Counted from the first letter of the stretch, positions 23,617 to 33,371 are shown. The stretch is 64,000 nt of DNA from Edaphocola aurantiacus (GCF_019797745.1 NZ_VOSI01000002.1:558001-622000), one strand, 5' to 3'. Made by a program: numbers and translations. Notes: generated by a model from the letters alone, not told the origin.

Positions 23617-24386
23617 TGATCTACCTGTTTGATAAAAGCTTCGAAGGATTGTTGTCTGCAGTATTTGACCGGTTTGAATACAGGCATGATGTTTCCCGCT
23701 TGCTTCCTGCAGATCAGGCGCAGCAGGCTTTATTTGAGGAGGCGCATACCGTGTACAGCAGCAATGCAAAATCGGAAAGAGTATGGAATGGCATACAGAC
23801 TAAGGCTGATGCCGCTTGGCAACGGATCATGTACTGTGCTTTCCTGTCCGAACTTACCGAAGTGCACCATACTTTATTTATGGTGCTTGTGCGCTTGTTT
23901 GCAGGCCAGGTAGATCTGCGGAATTTCGGAGATGCAGCAATACTATTGCTTTCCCAGACGGCAAAGAAAGTTGAACGGGAGAAGCATCGGATGAAAGCTT
24001 TTATCCGCTTTGAGAAGAGTGAAGACGGAATGTACTTTGCCCGGATAGCACCGGATTTTAATGTCATACCTCTGATCATTACATTCTTTAAAAACCGGTA
24101 TGCAGATCAGCCCTGGATTATATATGATCAGAAGCGACAGTATGGTGTACTGTATGATACAGACCAGGTGCATCATATCCGCAAATTGCCGGAGGATTTG
24201 TCGGATCATATGTTGCCGGATAAGCCTGTGCAAATGGATGAGGATGAAACACTTTATGCTACGCTCTGGAGAGATTATTTTAAAAGTACGAATATAGCAG
24301 CCCGCAAAAATCCGAAATTGCATCAGCAACATGTTCCTAAGCGGTACTGGCACCTGCTTACAGAAAAAAAGATAATATGGGAGTAG
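23616..24386 (+). CDS. DUF4130 'probable DNA metabolism' partner protein
   Basis: A 256-residue protein of the DUF4130 family (TIGR03915 type), named a probable DNA metabolism protein because it accompanies the preceding radical-SAM protein and in other genomes is fused to a uracil-DNA-glycosylase domain. Visible features are the N-terminal IYLFDKSFEGLLSAVFDRF, the middle segment RMKAFIRFEKSEDGMYFARIAPDFNVIPLI, and the C-terminal NPKLHQQHVPKRYWHLLTEK. No fused glycosylase domain is present here. The start codon overlaps the stop of the radical-SAM gene, so they are translationally coupled and probably form one complex or pathway. Confidence 0.85.
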   Translation: MIYLFDKSFEGLLSAVFDRFEYRHDVSRLLPADQAQQALFEEAHTVYSSNAKSERVWNGIQTKADAAWQRIMYCAFLSELTEVHHTLFMVLVRLFAGQVDLRNFGDAAILLLSQTAKKVEREKHRMKAFIRFEKSEDGMYFARIAPDFNVIPLIITFFKNRYADQPWIIYDQKRQYGVLYDTDQVHHIRKLPEDLSDHMLPDKPVQMDEDETLYATLWRDYFKSTNIAARKNPKLHQQHVPKRYWHLLTEKKIIWE

Positions 24387-24573
24387 TTTTCGCCATCAGG
24401 CATTAATATATTGAAATTCTCTTAATGTTATATACGCAAAATTTTCGACTCTGAAAAATATTTTTTGGTTATATATTTAAACAAAAATTTCAACTGAAAT
24501 CATTAATTATCAAAAAAATATATTGAAAATTAATAAGTTATAAATATGTGTTGATAACCTATGTTCTGTTCTC

Positions 24574-24604
24574 TTGTTTAGAATGTTTAGTTTTTATAGT
24601 TTTG
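24574..24604 (+). promoter_or_regulatory. Promoter of nrdJ
   Basis: TTG (24574-24576), 20-nt spacer, TAGTTTTG (24597-24604). Transcription would begin near 24611, about 36 nt before the ATG at 24647. The preceding 160 nt are AT-rich with no cobalamin riboswitch. Confidence 0.7.
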
Positions 24605-24646
24605 GCTTTAACTTCAACTCGACTAACCTTTCAAAATATTTTTAAT

Positions 24647-27229
24647 ATGAACGTAAAAGAATCCACTTCTGCTATGGTCACTTATACACAAGAAGAAGCT
24701 TTCGAAGCCAGTTTGGCCTATTTCAAAGGTGACGATCTTGCTGCACGTGTGTGGCTCAATAAATATGCATTAAAAGACTCTTACGGGAATCTTTATGAGA
24801 AATCTCCGGCTGATATGCACCGTCGTATTGCTTCGGAAATTGCCCGTATTGAAGCAAATTATACCAATCCGATGAGTGAAGATGAGGTATATGATCTTAT
24901 TAAAGATTTTAAATACATCATTCCTCAGGGTAGTCCGATGACCGGTATTGGTAATCCGTACCAGATCGCTTCCTTGTCTAACTGTTTCGTAATCGGTAAT
25001 AACGGAAATTCCGATTCTTACGGCGGTATTATGAAAGTAGACCAGGAGCAGGTGCAGCTGATGAAACGCCGTGGTGGTGTGGGTCATGACCTGTCTCACA
25101 TCCGTCCTAAAGGCTCTCCGGTTAAGAACTCGGCACTGACTTCAACCGGTCTGGTTCCGTTTATGGAGCGTTTTTCCAATTCTACCCGTGAGGTAGCGCA
25201 GGATGGCCGCCGTGGAGCACTAATGCTTTCTGTATCCATCAAACATCCGGATTCTGAAGCATTTATCGATGCTAAAATGGAGCAGGGTAAAGTAACCGGT
25301 GCCAATGTTTCGGTAAGAATTACCGATGACTTCATGAAAGCCGTAGAAGCCGGAACCGTTTATCGTCAGCAATATCCTATTGACAGTGAAAATCCTGTAT
25401 TTACAAAAGATGTAAATGCCCGTGATCTGTGGAAAAAAATTGTACATAATGCGTGGCGCTCGGCAGAGCCGGGTATCTTATTCTGGGATACTATTATCCG
25501 TGAATCTGTACCGGATACCTATGCAGACCTGGGCTATAAGACATTATCTACCAACCCTTGCGGAGAGATTCCTTTATGTGCATATGACTCCTGTCGTCTC
25601 CTGGCCATCAACCTGTATTCCTACGTAGAAAACCCATTCACTCCTGAAGCGAAATTTGACTGGGATCTGTTTAAGAAACACATCCACGCTGCACAGCGTA
25701 TGATGGACGATATCATCGACCTGGAACTGGAAAAAGTATCTGTGATTCAGCAGAAAATCGATGAAGATCCGGAAGATGCAGAGATCAAACGTATTGAGCG
25801 TAAACTTTGGGACAATATCTATCATAAAGCACAGGAAGGTCGTCGTACCGGTATCGGTATCACAGCCGAAGGTGATATGCTGGCTGCATTAGGCATCCGT
25901 TACGGTAGCGAAGAAGGTATTGCTTTCTCTACAGAAGTACATAAAATCGTTGCCCTGGAAGCATACCGCAGTTCCGTGTACACTGCTAAAGAACGTGGAG
26001 CCTTCCCGATCTTCGATGTGGAAAGAGAAAAAAATAATCCGTTTATCAACCGTTTGAAAGAAGCTGATCCGGAACTGTATTTTGAAATGACAGAATATGG
26101 TCGCAGAAATATTGCTTTACTGACCATCGCTCCTACCGGCACGACCAGCCTGATGTCTCAGACCACCAGCGGTATTGAGCCTGTATTCCTGCCGGTGTAC
26201 AAGCGCCGTAGAAAAGTGAATCCGAATGATAAAGATGTGCGTGTTGATTTTGTGGATGAAGTAGGTGATAGCTGGGAAGAATATATTGTATTCCACCACA
26301 ACTTTAAAAAATGGATGGAAATAAGCGGACATGATATCAGTAAAAATTACACACAGGAAGAGCTGAACGAACTGGTAGAGCAATCTCCATACTTCAAAGC
26401 CACTTCAAATGATGTGGATTATCATGCCAAAGTACGTATGCAGGGCGCAATCCAGCAATGGGTAGACCATAGCATCAGCGTAACCATCAATATGCCGAAC
26501 GATGTAACAGAAGACCTGGTTGGTGAGCTGTATATGGAAGCATGGAAAAGCGGTTGTAAAGGCGTTACCGTATACCGTGATGGTAGCCGTAGCGGTGTAC
26601 TGATTGCTGCTGATGATAAGAAGAAAGAATCGAATAATAATGAGATAAGCGATGATCCGGATGATAGTGCAGATGGCCGTATCTTCCCGACAATACGCCC
26701 TGAAACACTGGATGCAGACGTTGTGCGTTTCCAGAATAATCGTGAAAAATGGATTGCCTTCATCGGTTTGATTGATGGTAAGCCTTATGAAATCTTTACC
26801 GGTCTGTCTGATGATGATGATGGTATCCTGATTCCAAGATGGGTAAATGAAGGCCTGATCATCAAAAACAAGGATGAAGATGGTAATACCCGTTATGACT
26901 TCCAGTTCCAGAATCAGAGAGGATACAAAACCACAATCGAAGGCCTTTCGCATAAATTTGATCCGGAATACTGGAACTACGCTAAGCTGATCTCCGGTAC
27001 CTTACGTCATGGCATGCCTATCGAAAGAGTGGTAGACCTGATCAACGGTCTGCAATTAGATGACAATATCAACACTTGGAAGAATGGTGTAGCCAGGGCA
27101 TTGAAGCGTTATATCGCGGATGGCGTAACGGCACAAAAAGCCAAATGTTCTAACTGTGGCGGAAATAATTTACAGTATCAGGAAGGTTGCCTGACCTGTA
27201 AAGACTGTGGTAGCTCCAAATGCGGATAA
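24647..27229 (+). CDS. nrdJ: B12-dependent (class II) ribonucleotide reductase
   Basis: Reduces ribonucleotides to deoxyribonucleotides using adenosylcobalamin as radical source. The 860-residue protein shows SLSNCFVIGNN near 108 (redox cysteine), GGVGHDLSHIRPKG near 143, NPCGEIPLCAYDSCR near 304 (catalytic finger-loop cysteine and glutamate), APTGTTSLMSQTTSGIEP near 495, and a C-terminal CSNCGGNNLQ...CLTCKDCGSSKCG tail that supplies shuttling cysteines or zinc. The region of residues 660-800 is the usual NrdJ extension (FIGLIDGKPYEIFTG). The start at 24647 is chosen because the promoter lies inside the longer frame from 24548. A strong terminator follows. Confidence 0.92.
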   Translation: MNVKESTSAMVTYTQEEAFEASLAYFKGDDLAARVWLNKYALKDSYGNLYEKSPADMHRRIASEIARIEANYTNPMSEDEVYDLIKDFKYIIPQGSPMTGIGNPYQIASLSNCFVIGNNGNSDSYGGIMKVDQEQVQLMKRRGGVGHDLSHIRPKGSPVKNSALTSTGLVPFMERFSNSTREVAQDGRRGALMLSVSIKHPDSEAFIDAKMEQGKVTGANVSVRITDDFMKAVEAGTVYRQQYPIDSENPVFTKDVNARDLWKKIVHNAWRSAEPGILFWDTIIRESVPDTYADLGYKTLSTNPCGEIPLCAYDSCRLLAINLYSYVENPFTPEAKFDWDLFKKHIHAAQRMMDDIIDLELEKVSVIQQKIDEDPEDAEIKRIERKLWDNIYHKAQEGRRTGIGITAEGDMLAALGIRYGSEEGIAFSTEVHKIVALEAYRSSVYTAKERGAFPIFDVEREKNNPFINRLKEADPELYFEMTEYGRRNIALLTIAPTGTTSLMSQTTSGIEPVFLPVYKRRRKVNPNDKDVRVDFVDEVGDSWEEYIVFHHNFKKWMEISGHDISKNYTQEELNELVEQSPYFKATSNDVDYHAKVRMQGAIQQWVDHSISVTINMPNDVTEDLVGELYMEAWKSGCKGVTVYRDGSRSGVLIAADDKKKESNNNEISDDPDDSADGRIFPTIRPETLDADVVRFQNNREKWIAFIGLIDGKPYEIFTGLSDDDDGILIPRWVNEGLIIKNKDEDGNTRYDFQFQNQRGYKTTIEGLSHKFDPEYWNYAKLISGTLRHGMPIERVVDLINGLQLDDNINTWKNGVARALKRYIADGVTAQKAKCSNCGGNNLQYQEGCLTCKDCGSSKCG

Positions 27230-27255
27230 ACCCATAGTGATTTGAATATTAACAC

Positions 27256-27293
27256 AAAAGGAGCGGGTCTGCATTTGCAGACCCGCTCCTTTT
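27256..27293. terminator. Bidirectional terminator nrdJ / aminotransferase
   Basis: 18-bp stem (27256-27273 with 27276-27293) with core GGAGCGGGTCTGC, flanked by T-runs on both strands, between convergent genes. Confidence 0.9.
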
Positions 27294-27312
27294 TATATTG
27301 CAATGAAAATTT

Positions 27313-28509
27313 TTATGATAATGTAGCCAGTGCTGTTTTGATTCTTTGTACTGCTTCGCTGATCTGCGCCATTGATGCTGCATAAGAAAAACGAATACAC
27401 TGATCATTGCCGAAGGCCGCACCGCTTACCCCGCTTACATGAGCAACATTGAGCAGGAATAAAGCAAAGTCATCAGCATTGTTCACCTCATTGCCCTGCG
27501 CATCTTTCTTGCCAAAATAATAAGAAATATCCGGGAATGCATAGAATGCCCCTTCCGGAACCAATGTTTTAAAACCTTCTATTTTATTCAACTCTGTAAT
27601 AAAGAAATCTCTTCTTTCATGGAAGGCTTTCACCATTTCCATAGAAGGTGTATTGTCTGACAAAAGAGCCGTCACTGCTGCCTTCTGTGCGATAGAGTTG
27701 GTGCCGGAAGTAAAGGAACCCTGTATTTTCTCACAGGCTTTTATCATAGCTACCGGAGCGGCAATATAACCCAGTCTCCAGCCAGTCATGGCAAATCCTT
27801 TCGCAAAACCATTGACCAGTACCACTTGTTCTCTGATCTCTTCAAACTGGGCAATGCTTTCATGCTTACCCACATAATTGATGTATTCATAGATCTCATC
27901 GCTCACGATAGTGATATTGGGATATTTTCTGAACACCTCAACCAGACCCGCTAATTCTTCTTTGGAATATACTGCACCGGAAGGATTACATGGAGAAGAG
28001 AAAATAAACAAACGGGTTTTGTCCGTAATGGCAGCCTCCAGTTTTGCCGGAGTAATTTTAAAATGATCTTCAATGCCGCAGGATACGAACTTACATACAC
28101 CTTGCGCCATTTCTACCAGGGCCGAATAAGTAACCCAGTAAGGAGTAGGAATTACTGCTTCATCACCGGCATTGATGGTAGCAAGTATCACATTGGCCAG
28201 AGATTGCTTGGCGCCTGTCGATACTAACGTTTGTTCCGGAGTATACTCCAGGTTATTATCTCTTTTCAGTTTATGGCATACTGCTGCTCTCAGGTCAGCA
28301 AAACCCGCTACTGGTGTGTATTTGGTAAAGCCATCGTCTAATGCCTTCTTTGCCGCATCTTTGATATGTTGCGGTGTGTCGAAATCAGGTTCTCCCAGAC
28401 TCAGATTAATTACATTAACCCCTTTTGCCGCCAGTTCGCGACCCAGCTTGGCCATGAGTAAAGTTTGTGGTTCGGAAAATCGGTCGACGAATGAAGAAAT
28501 CTGCATCAT
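27313..28509 (-). CDS. aspC: Aspartate aminotransferase (type Ib)
   Basis: Interconverts aspartate and oxaloacetate with glutamate and 2-oxoglutarate. The 398-residue protein matches the Ib subgroup: LSLGEPDFDTP near 37, SSPCNPSGAVY near 172, the PLP-lysine K237 in NGFAKGFAMTGWRLGY, and the C-terminal FGNDQCIRFSYA. Starts at 28509 or, one codon on, at 28506; a frame reaching 28560 would cross the TACCTTTG -7 element (28543-28536). Divergent from hisS. Confidence 0.88.
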   Translation of the reverse strand: MMQISSFVDRFSEPQTLLMAKLGRELAAKGVNVINLSLGEPDFDTPQHIKDAAKKALDDGFTKYTPVAGFADLRAAVCHKLKRDNNLEYTPEQTLVSTGAKQSLANVILATINAGDEAVIPTPYWVTYSALVEMAQGVCKFVSCGIEDHFKITPAKLEAAITDKTRLFIFSSPCNPSGAVYSKEELAGLVEVFRKYPNITIVSDEIYEYINYVGKHESIAQFEEIREQVVLVNGFAKGFAMTGWRLGYIAAPVAMIKACEKIQGSFTSGTNSIAQKAAVTALLSDNTPSMEMVKAFHERRDFFITELNKIEGFKTLVPEGAFYAFPDISYYFGKKDAQGNEVNNADDFALFLLNVAHVSGVSGAAFGNDQCIRFSYAASMAQISEAVQRIKTALATLS

Positions 28510-28535
28510 CTTAGTTTTTTTGGTTTGGAAAGAAA

Positions 28536-28543
28536 CAAAGGTA
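28536..28543 (-). promoter_or_regulatory. -7 promoter element of the aspartate aminotransferase gene
   Basis: Minus-strand TACCTTTG, a full match to TAnnTTTG, 27 bp upstream of the start at 28509. Confidence 0.55.
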
Positions 28544-28614
28544 ACAGAAATAGCACACAATAGTAGCCGGAAAAACAGAATATTCTACTACTTTTTCATT
28601 CAGGCAATTAGGGT

Positions 28615-28622
28615 TAAATTTG
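28615..28622 (+). promoter_or_regulatory. -7 promoter element of hisS
   Basis: TAAATTTG matches TAnnTTTG, 26 bp before the hisS ATG. No clear -33 TTG. Confidence 0.5.
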
Positions 28623-28648
28623 CTCCCGTATTCAATAAACAATTATAG

Positions 28649-30028
28649 ATGAAACCTTCAATTCCTCAGGGCACGCGTGATTTTTCGCCTGCTGATGTGC
28701 GGCGTCGCCAGTACATACTCAATACCATCAAATCGGTATTTGAAGTGTACGGGTTTCAGCCATTGGAAACTCCTTCTATGGAAAACCTGAACACCCTTAT
28801 GGGTAAGTATGGCGAAGAGGGAGACCGACTGATCTTTAAAATCCTGAACAACGGATTACATGAAAAGAAAGATCAGGCTAAACTGCATGAGGAATGGGAT
28901 AAAATACTGAGTAAGCCCTACAGCTCTACAACCGTTACGGAACGTGCTTTACGCTACGATCTGACCATACCGTTTGCCCGTTATGTGGTGATGCACCAGA
29001 ATGACCTGGCCTTCCCTTTTAAGCGATATCAGATGCAACCCGTATGGCGCGCAGATCGCCCTCAGAGAGGCCGCTACCGCGAGTTCTGGCAATGTGATGC
29101 TGATGTGGTAGGCAGTAATTCCCTGCTGAATGAAGCGGAGTTGCTGTGTATATACCAGGATGCATTTCACCGCCTGAATGTGCCGGGGATACAAGTGAAA
29201 ATCAATAGCCGTAAAGTATTGGCAGGACTTGCAGAATGCTGCGGTGCTGCGGAGCAACTGACCGACATTACAGTCGCTATCGATAAGTTGGATAAGATCG
29301 GTTGGGATGGTGTGGCCAAAGAGCTAACCGAACGTGGGCTGGAAGCGGATAAAGTAAACTATATCCAAAACTATCTGAACATTTCGGGAAGTACAGAAGA
29401 ACGTCTTGTAGCGATGGAAACATTGCTTAAGGATAGTGCAACTGCACAGCAGGGTATCGCGGAACTGCGTACGACACTGAAATATATGGCACAGCTGCAA
29501 CGCGGTGAGTGGACCAGCGAAGTGCTGGTAGACTTTACCCTGGCACGTGGTCTGAACTACTATACCGGAGTAATTGTGGAAGTGGGTACTACTGCTGTAA
29601 AAATGGGCAGTATTGGTGGCGGCGGCCGTTACGATGACCTTACCGGTTTATTCGGATTAAAAGGCTTGTCTGGTGTAGGTGTATCTTTCGGTATCGATCG
29701 TATCTATGATGTAATGACAGAGCTGAATCTATTCCCCGAAAATGTAGATGTAACCACCCGCATCCTGTTTGTAAACATAGAGCCGGAGGCTGAAACGACT
29801 ATACTGTCTTATCTGTCCCGTTTAAGAGGCCAGGGTATTTCTGCCGAGTTGTACAGCGATGCTGCTAAATTTGATAAACAGATGAAGTATGCCGATAAAC
29901 GCCAGATTCCTTATGTAGGTATCGTAGGTAGTACAGAACTGGCTCAAAAGGTGATCAATCTGAAAAACATGACTACAGGTGAGCAGCAACAACTCTCTAT
30001 TGAGCAGTTGTCCGAACATTTAGTGTAA
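28649..30028 (+). CDS. hisS: Histidyl-tRNA synthetase
   Basis: Charges tRNA-His with histidine. The 459-residue class II synthetase begins IPQGTRDFSP and shows motif 2 (RAD..QRGRYREFWQCDAD near 131-150), the histidine-specific LARGLNYYTGVIVE near 297 and the motif 3 arginine in GVSFGIDRIYDV near 345, followed by the anticodon-binding domain (FVNIEPEAE...). Free-standing, divergent from an aminotransferase gene, ended by a palindromic terminator. Confidence 0.97.
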   Translation: MKPSIPQGTRDFSPADVRRRQYILNTIKSVFEVYGFQPLETPSMENLNTLMGKYGEEGDRLIFKILNNGLHEKKDQAKLHEEWDKILSKPYSSTTVTERALRYDLTIPFARYVVMHQNDLAFPFKRYQMQPVWRADRPQRGRYREFWQCDADVVGSNSLLNEAELLCIYQDAFHRLNVPGIQVKINSRKVLAGLAECCGAAEQLTDITVAIDKLDKIGWDGVAKELTERGLEADKVNYIQNYLNISGSTEERLVAMETLLKDSATAQQGIAELRTTLKYMAQLQRGEWTSEVLVDFTLARGLNYYTGVIVEVGTTAVKMGSIGGGGRYDDLTGLFGLKGLSGVGVSFGIDRIYDVMTELNLFPENVDVTTRILFVNIEPEAETTILSYLSRLRGQGISAELYSDAAKFDKQMKYADKRQIPYVGIVGSTELAQKVINLKNMTTGEQQQLSIEQLSEHLV

Positions 30029-30075
30029 TCATATTTTGTGGCTACTTCTATCAAGATTGTCATTCACTTCATATC

Positions 30076-30107
30076 AAAAAAGCAGCGGCAATTGCCGCTG
30101 CTTTTTT
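30076..30107. terminator. Bidirectional palindromic terminator after hisS
   Basis: Perfect 32-nt palindrome with core GCAGCGGCAATTGCCGCTGC and A6/T6 ends, between hisS and the convergent T9SS cargo gene. Confidence 0.92.
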
Positions 30108-30125
30108 CTTGCCAGTCTGCTCAGT

Positions 30126-31706
30126 TTATTGTTTGGTAAACTGTTTTTTACTGCTGCTGCCATCCTCATACACTGCTTCCAGTATATACGTGCTTCCGGC
30201 CAGTCTGCTCAGATCTACTGCAGATGTACCGTTTGCAGTAAGCACTTTACGTCCGTAAAGGTCATAAATGTATACCGTACGTATGTTTTGTTTTCCGCTA
30301 TTCAGGTACAGTGTATTCGTTGCCGGTACAGGGTATAATAACAGATCCGTATTATTGCCGCTGAGCATTACCTGAACGATGTTGCTATATCGGTGCGCAG
30401 CATCCTGATCTATCATGTTCAGTCTGTAGTAATTAATGCCCTGCGCCGGATTGTTCTGCGTATAGCTGTACTCGTAAGTACTGTGGGTCTGCGCCATAGA
30501 CAGTGCCTGCTGGCGATCCAGTTCCTGCCAGTTTCTGGCATCGGTACTATACTCCAGCACATACATTTTTACACCCTCTTCTTTTGTGGTTTTCCACTGA
30601 ACAGCAACTGTACCGTCTTTCCGCGCTGCTTTAAAAGACATCAGATCCAGCGGTAAAGGACTTGCTGTAAAGGCTTTAGCCAGATCGCCACGCAGGTTGC
30701 CGCCGCTGACCGGCACATTGCTCATTGTCATATTCGTTAATGCTCCTGTACCCAGATTTACGCCTGCATAATCGCCGGTCGTGAATAAGCTGTACAAACT
30801 ACCTCCCGGATCGAACATAATGCCCGCTGTTTCCTGCCCGGGTGCCGTATTTACAGTACTGCCCACCGGAACAACGCTGGACACCCCGCTGACCGGAGCA
30901 TTAAATACCACCGGACGGCCTACAGTTGTACCACCCTGCGGATAGGAAATATAGGCATAAACCAGCCCGTTTGCAGGGTTGATATCAATGTCCTGTATAC
31001 CACCGTCAGCATTGAATATGTTGGGGAAGCTGCTGTTGATCTGGTCCAGGAAGCTTTGCAATGCTGCTGTAAGGCTCGGATTACTGAAATCCAGCTGATA
31101 ATACCCTGATAAGCTTGCCACGGTTGTTCCCGGGCTTGGGCTCAGACCGGCTACGTTATTGAGCCAGCACAGGTATCCTTTAATATCAGCCGTTGTCAGG
31201 TTGGGCGATAATCCTGTACTCTGTGCTGCTGCTAGTTTTGCCACACCGGTAGGAGTAAAGCCATAGGTGGTATAATAGTATGCTCCGTTATAGATCGTAC
31301 CGGCTGAGAAGTTTACATATTCCAGCGTTTGTGCGCCAGGAGTAGGAAGCAGACCCATATCCTGGTATTGCCCGTTGGCACCTATACGGTACAGGCTTAC
31401 ACCCATGCTGTTACCAATAGTATTATCAGTGCCTACCCAGGTGGCGCCATATAAGAGACTGTCGGTAGGATTCAACCCAATCCCGTTCACATTATAGGGA
31501 AGGGTAAATGGTGCGCTGAGGGTAAATGTGGCCGCTGCAGGATTCGTAGAAGTGCCGATATAATAGGTCTTCGCCGCGGTGTTGTCTCCTGCTTTTGACA
31601 AGGAGACATAGGTGTTAGGAAGGAACTTGGTCATGGCTGCCTGAGCCTGTAAGGCCATTAAGGATACGGTAGCACACATAAGTGCTTTAGTTGAGATTTT
31701 ACACAT
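30126..31706 (-). CDS. Secreted protein with T9SS type A sorting domain
   Basis: A 526-residue exported protein. A signal peptide (ending ALQAQAA) is followed by a repeat-poor extracellular region of about 320 residues with NGIGLNPTDSLLYGA and DINPANGLVYAYISYP, resembling propeller-type or esterase-like secreted domains that report 'time-on-screen' repeats (function unknown). Residues about 355-440 form a fibronectin-like linker (VQWKTTKEEGVKMYVLEYSTD). The last 75 residues (LLLYPVPATNTLYL...VYIYDLYGRKVL...YILEAVYEDG) are the type IX secretion sorting domain, so the protein is carried over the outer membrane. The organism therefore should have a T9SS elsewhere. Confidence 0.85.
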   Translation of the reverse strand: MCKISTKALMCATVSLMALQAQAAMTKFLPNTYVSLSKAGDNTAAKTYYIGTSTNPAAATFTLSAPFTLPYNVNGIGLNPTDSLLYGATWVGTDNTIGNSMGVSLYRIGANGQYQDMGLLPTPGAQTLEYVNFSAGTIYNGAYYYTTYGFTPTGVAKLAAAQSTGLSPNLTTADIKGYLCWLNNVAGLSPSPGTTVASLSGYYQLDFSNPSLTAALQSFLDQINSSFPNIFNADGGIQDIDINPANGLVYAYISYPQGGTTVGRPVVFNAPVSGVSSVVPVGSTVNTAPGQETAGIMFDPGGSLYSLFTTGDYAGVNLGTGALTNMTMSNVPVSGGNLRGDLAKAFTASPLPLDLMSFKAARKDGTVAVQWKTTKEEGVKMYVLEYSTDARNWQELDRQQALSMAQTHSTYEYSYTQNNPAQGINYYRLNMIDQDAAHRYSNIVQVMLSGNNTDLLLYPVPATNTLYLNSGKQNIRTVYIYDLYGRKVLTANGTSAVDLSRLAGSTYILEAVYEDGSSSKKQFTKQ

Positions 31707-31896
31707 ACTGTATTGATTTTAGAAGGGCCTAAAATAGCAGTATACATGCGTGTTACGGGCTAAAAATTGGTTAACAGGAAATCGTTATGATATCATATTT
31801 ATATATATTTTTTAACGATTGATGGCTATATTTCTATAGATATGTTATTAAGTTCTATATAAAAATTTATTCAATTTATCTGTACCCACAATAAAA

Positions 31897-31941
31897 AAAT
31901 CCCCGAAAACCGGCCGTTTATTGTCCGGATTTCGGGGATTT
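31897..31941 (-). terminator. Terminator after the alpha/beta-hydrolase gene
   Basis: AAATCCCCGAAA (31897-31908) pairs with TTTCGGGGATTT (31930-31941), with an inner CCGG/CCGG stem. On the minus strand it is followed by a T-run. Confidence 0.85.
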
Positions 31942-31955
31942 CAAGAAAAATAGTC

Positions 31956-33371
31956 TTATTTATGGTTTACCTGGTAGCGTAGCCAGTTCAGGATTTCATT
32001 CATCGCTTTAGGTGAAAAGGTCTGCTCTATTGTAGCGTATTCAGATGGTGCACCGGTGTTTGCTTCCTGGAATAAGTGATTCAGGCCGGGTAGTTCCAGT
32101 ATAGATACTTTTTCATTTTTACTCTGCTGCATAGCCTCTTTAAGCGCTTCAGCATTGGCTTTGGCCGGAACCTGTACATCTTTTTCTCCGTACAATGCCA
32201 GTACCGGGCATTGCACCTTCGCAATATCCTTTGCTGGATTGTATTTCAGGAAAAAGCGTATCCAGGGATTATTTAGCTCAGAAACATAATTGCGTACGGT
32301 CGCATCCTGGCTTATGCGCTGTGCAGAATCGTTTGTGGGCTGCAGTTTGAGGGCTACCTTAAGGTAAGCACTTAACTCTTTGTCCGCCTCTTCTTCTGAT
32401 TTGCTGCGCACCACAATATCATACAATGCACTGTTGATGCGGTTTGCCTCCTCAGCCTGTGCTTCAGGTATACCTTCTGCAGCTGCAATGGCTTTTTGCT
32501 GTTGTAATAATAATTCCGAGCCCGGCATCGCTGGTCCCGCCAGCATAACTATGAAACCAATATTCGCCGATTGAGCAGCCAGCATTGGCGCTATGGCCCC
32601 TCCCTCACTATGACCAATCAGGCCAATCTGCTTTTTATTGATCTCTTTTCGCTTACCCAGGTATTGTACAGCAGCCAGTGCATCATCTGCAAAATCGCGG
32701 CTGGTGGCTGCTTTGAAGTCACCTCCGGATGCGGCCGTTCCCCGATCATCATAGCGCAGTACAGCAAAACCGTTACGGGTCAGAAAATCGGCCAGCACCA
32801 GGAATGGTTTATGACCTAAGATCGTTTCATCCCTATCCTGCGGCCCGCTGCCACTGATCAGTACTACAGCCGGATAAGTGCCCTTCTGTGATGGCATAGA
32901 CAATGTTCCTGCCAGTTTAATGCCCGCCTGTTTATTTTCGAAGGTTATCTCTTCTGTATAATACGGGTATGGTGTTTTAGGTGTTTGCGGTTTTGTTTTG
33001 GTCAGGGTTTTATCCCGCTCCAGGTCCAATGGTATCGTTTGTCCGCGTTGGGAAAATGTGCCGGAGAACTTATCTCCGCCTACATTCAGGGTACCCTTAT
33101 ATTCCATCATAATAGCCGGAATAGATAACTGCAATACCCCTTGTTCAAAAGCGACTTTGCTGACCGGTATGCCCCTGGCGCCCTGGTCGGGACTGTCCAT
33201 AGAGGCCGTATAGCCGGTATCCGTTTTTTTAATATTGAGAATGAGGTCCAGTGCAATATTCTGAATCTTTAAAGTGCCCGCCCAGGACCCGGAGATATCC
33301 TGGCAAAAAGATGGTATGGTACACAGGAGAAAAAACAAGCAAAGTGCGGTCGTGCGCAAGTGTCTGGTCAT
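31956..33371 (-). CDS. Secreted alpha/beta hydrolase
   Basis: A 471-residue exported hydrolase. Signal peptide (ending PSFCQ), then an N-terminal beta-rich domain of about 110 residues (ISGSWAGTLKI...YKGTLNVGGDKFSGTFSQRG) seen in front of many Bacteroidota hydrolases, and an alpha/beta-hydrolase domain from about residue 140. The nucleophile elbow is GHSEGG (serine near 253), the acid is in YGEKDVQVP, and the histidine in GLNHLF. Related proteins are esterases or peptidases (including the dienelactone-hydrolase and prolyl-oligopeptidase-like groups); the substrate is unknown. A TATCTTTG element at 33424-33417 is its likely -7 box. Confidence 0.85.
   Translation of the reverse strand: MTRHLRTTALCLFFLLCTIPSFCQDISGSWAGTLKIQNIALDLILNIKKTDTGYTASMDSPDQGARGIPVSKVAFEQGVLQLSIPAIMMEYKGTLNVGGDKFSGTFSQRGQTIPLDLERDKTLTKTKPQTPKTPYPYYTEEITFENKQAGIKLAGTLSMPSQKGTYPAVVLISGSGPQDRDETILGHKPFLVLADFLTRNGFAVLRYDDRGTAASGGDFKAATSRDFADDALAAVQYLGKRKEINKKQIGLIGHSEGGAIAPMLAAQSANIGFIVMLAGPAMPGSELLLQQQKAIAAAEGIPEAQAEEANRINSALYDIVVRSKSEEEADKELSAYLKVALKLQPTNDSAQRISQDATVRNYVSELNNPWIRFFLKYNPAKDIAKVQCPVLALYGEKDVQVPAKANAEALKEAMQQSKNEKVSILELPGLNHLFQEANTGAPSEYATIEQTFSPKAMNEILNWLRYQVNHK

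Noticed and set aside
24387-24573. Cobalamin riboswitch upstream of nrdJ.
   Set aside because: The stretch is almost all A/T with no B12-box-like or GC-rich helices.
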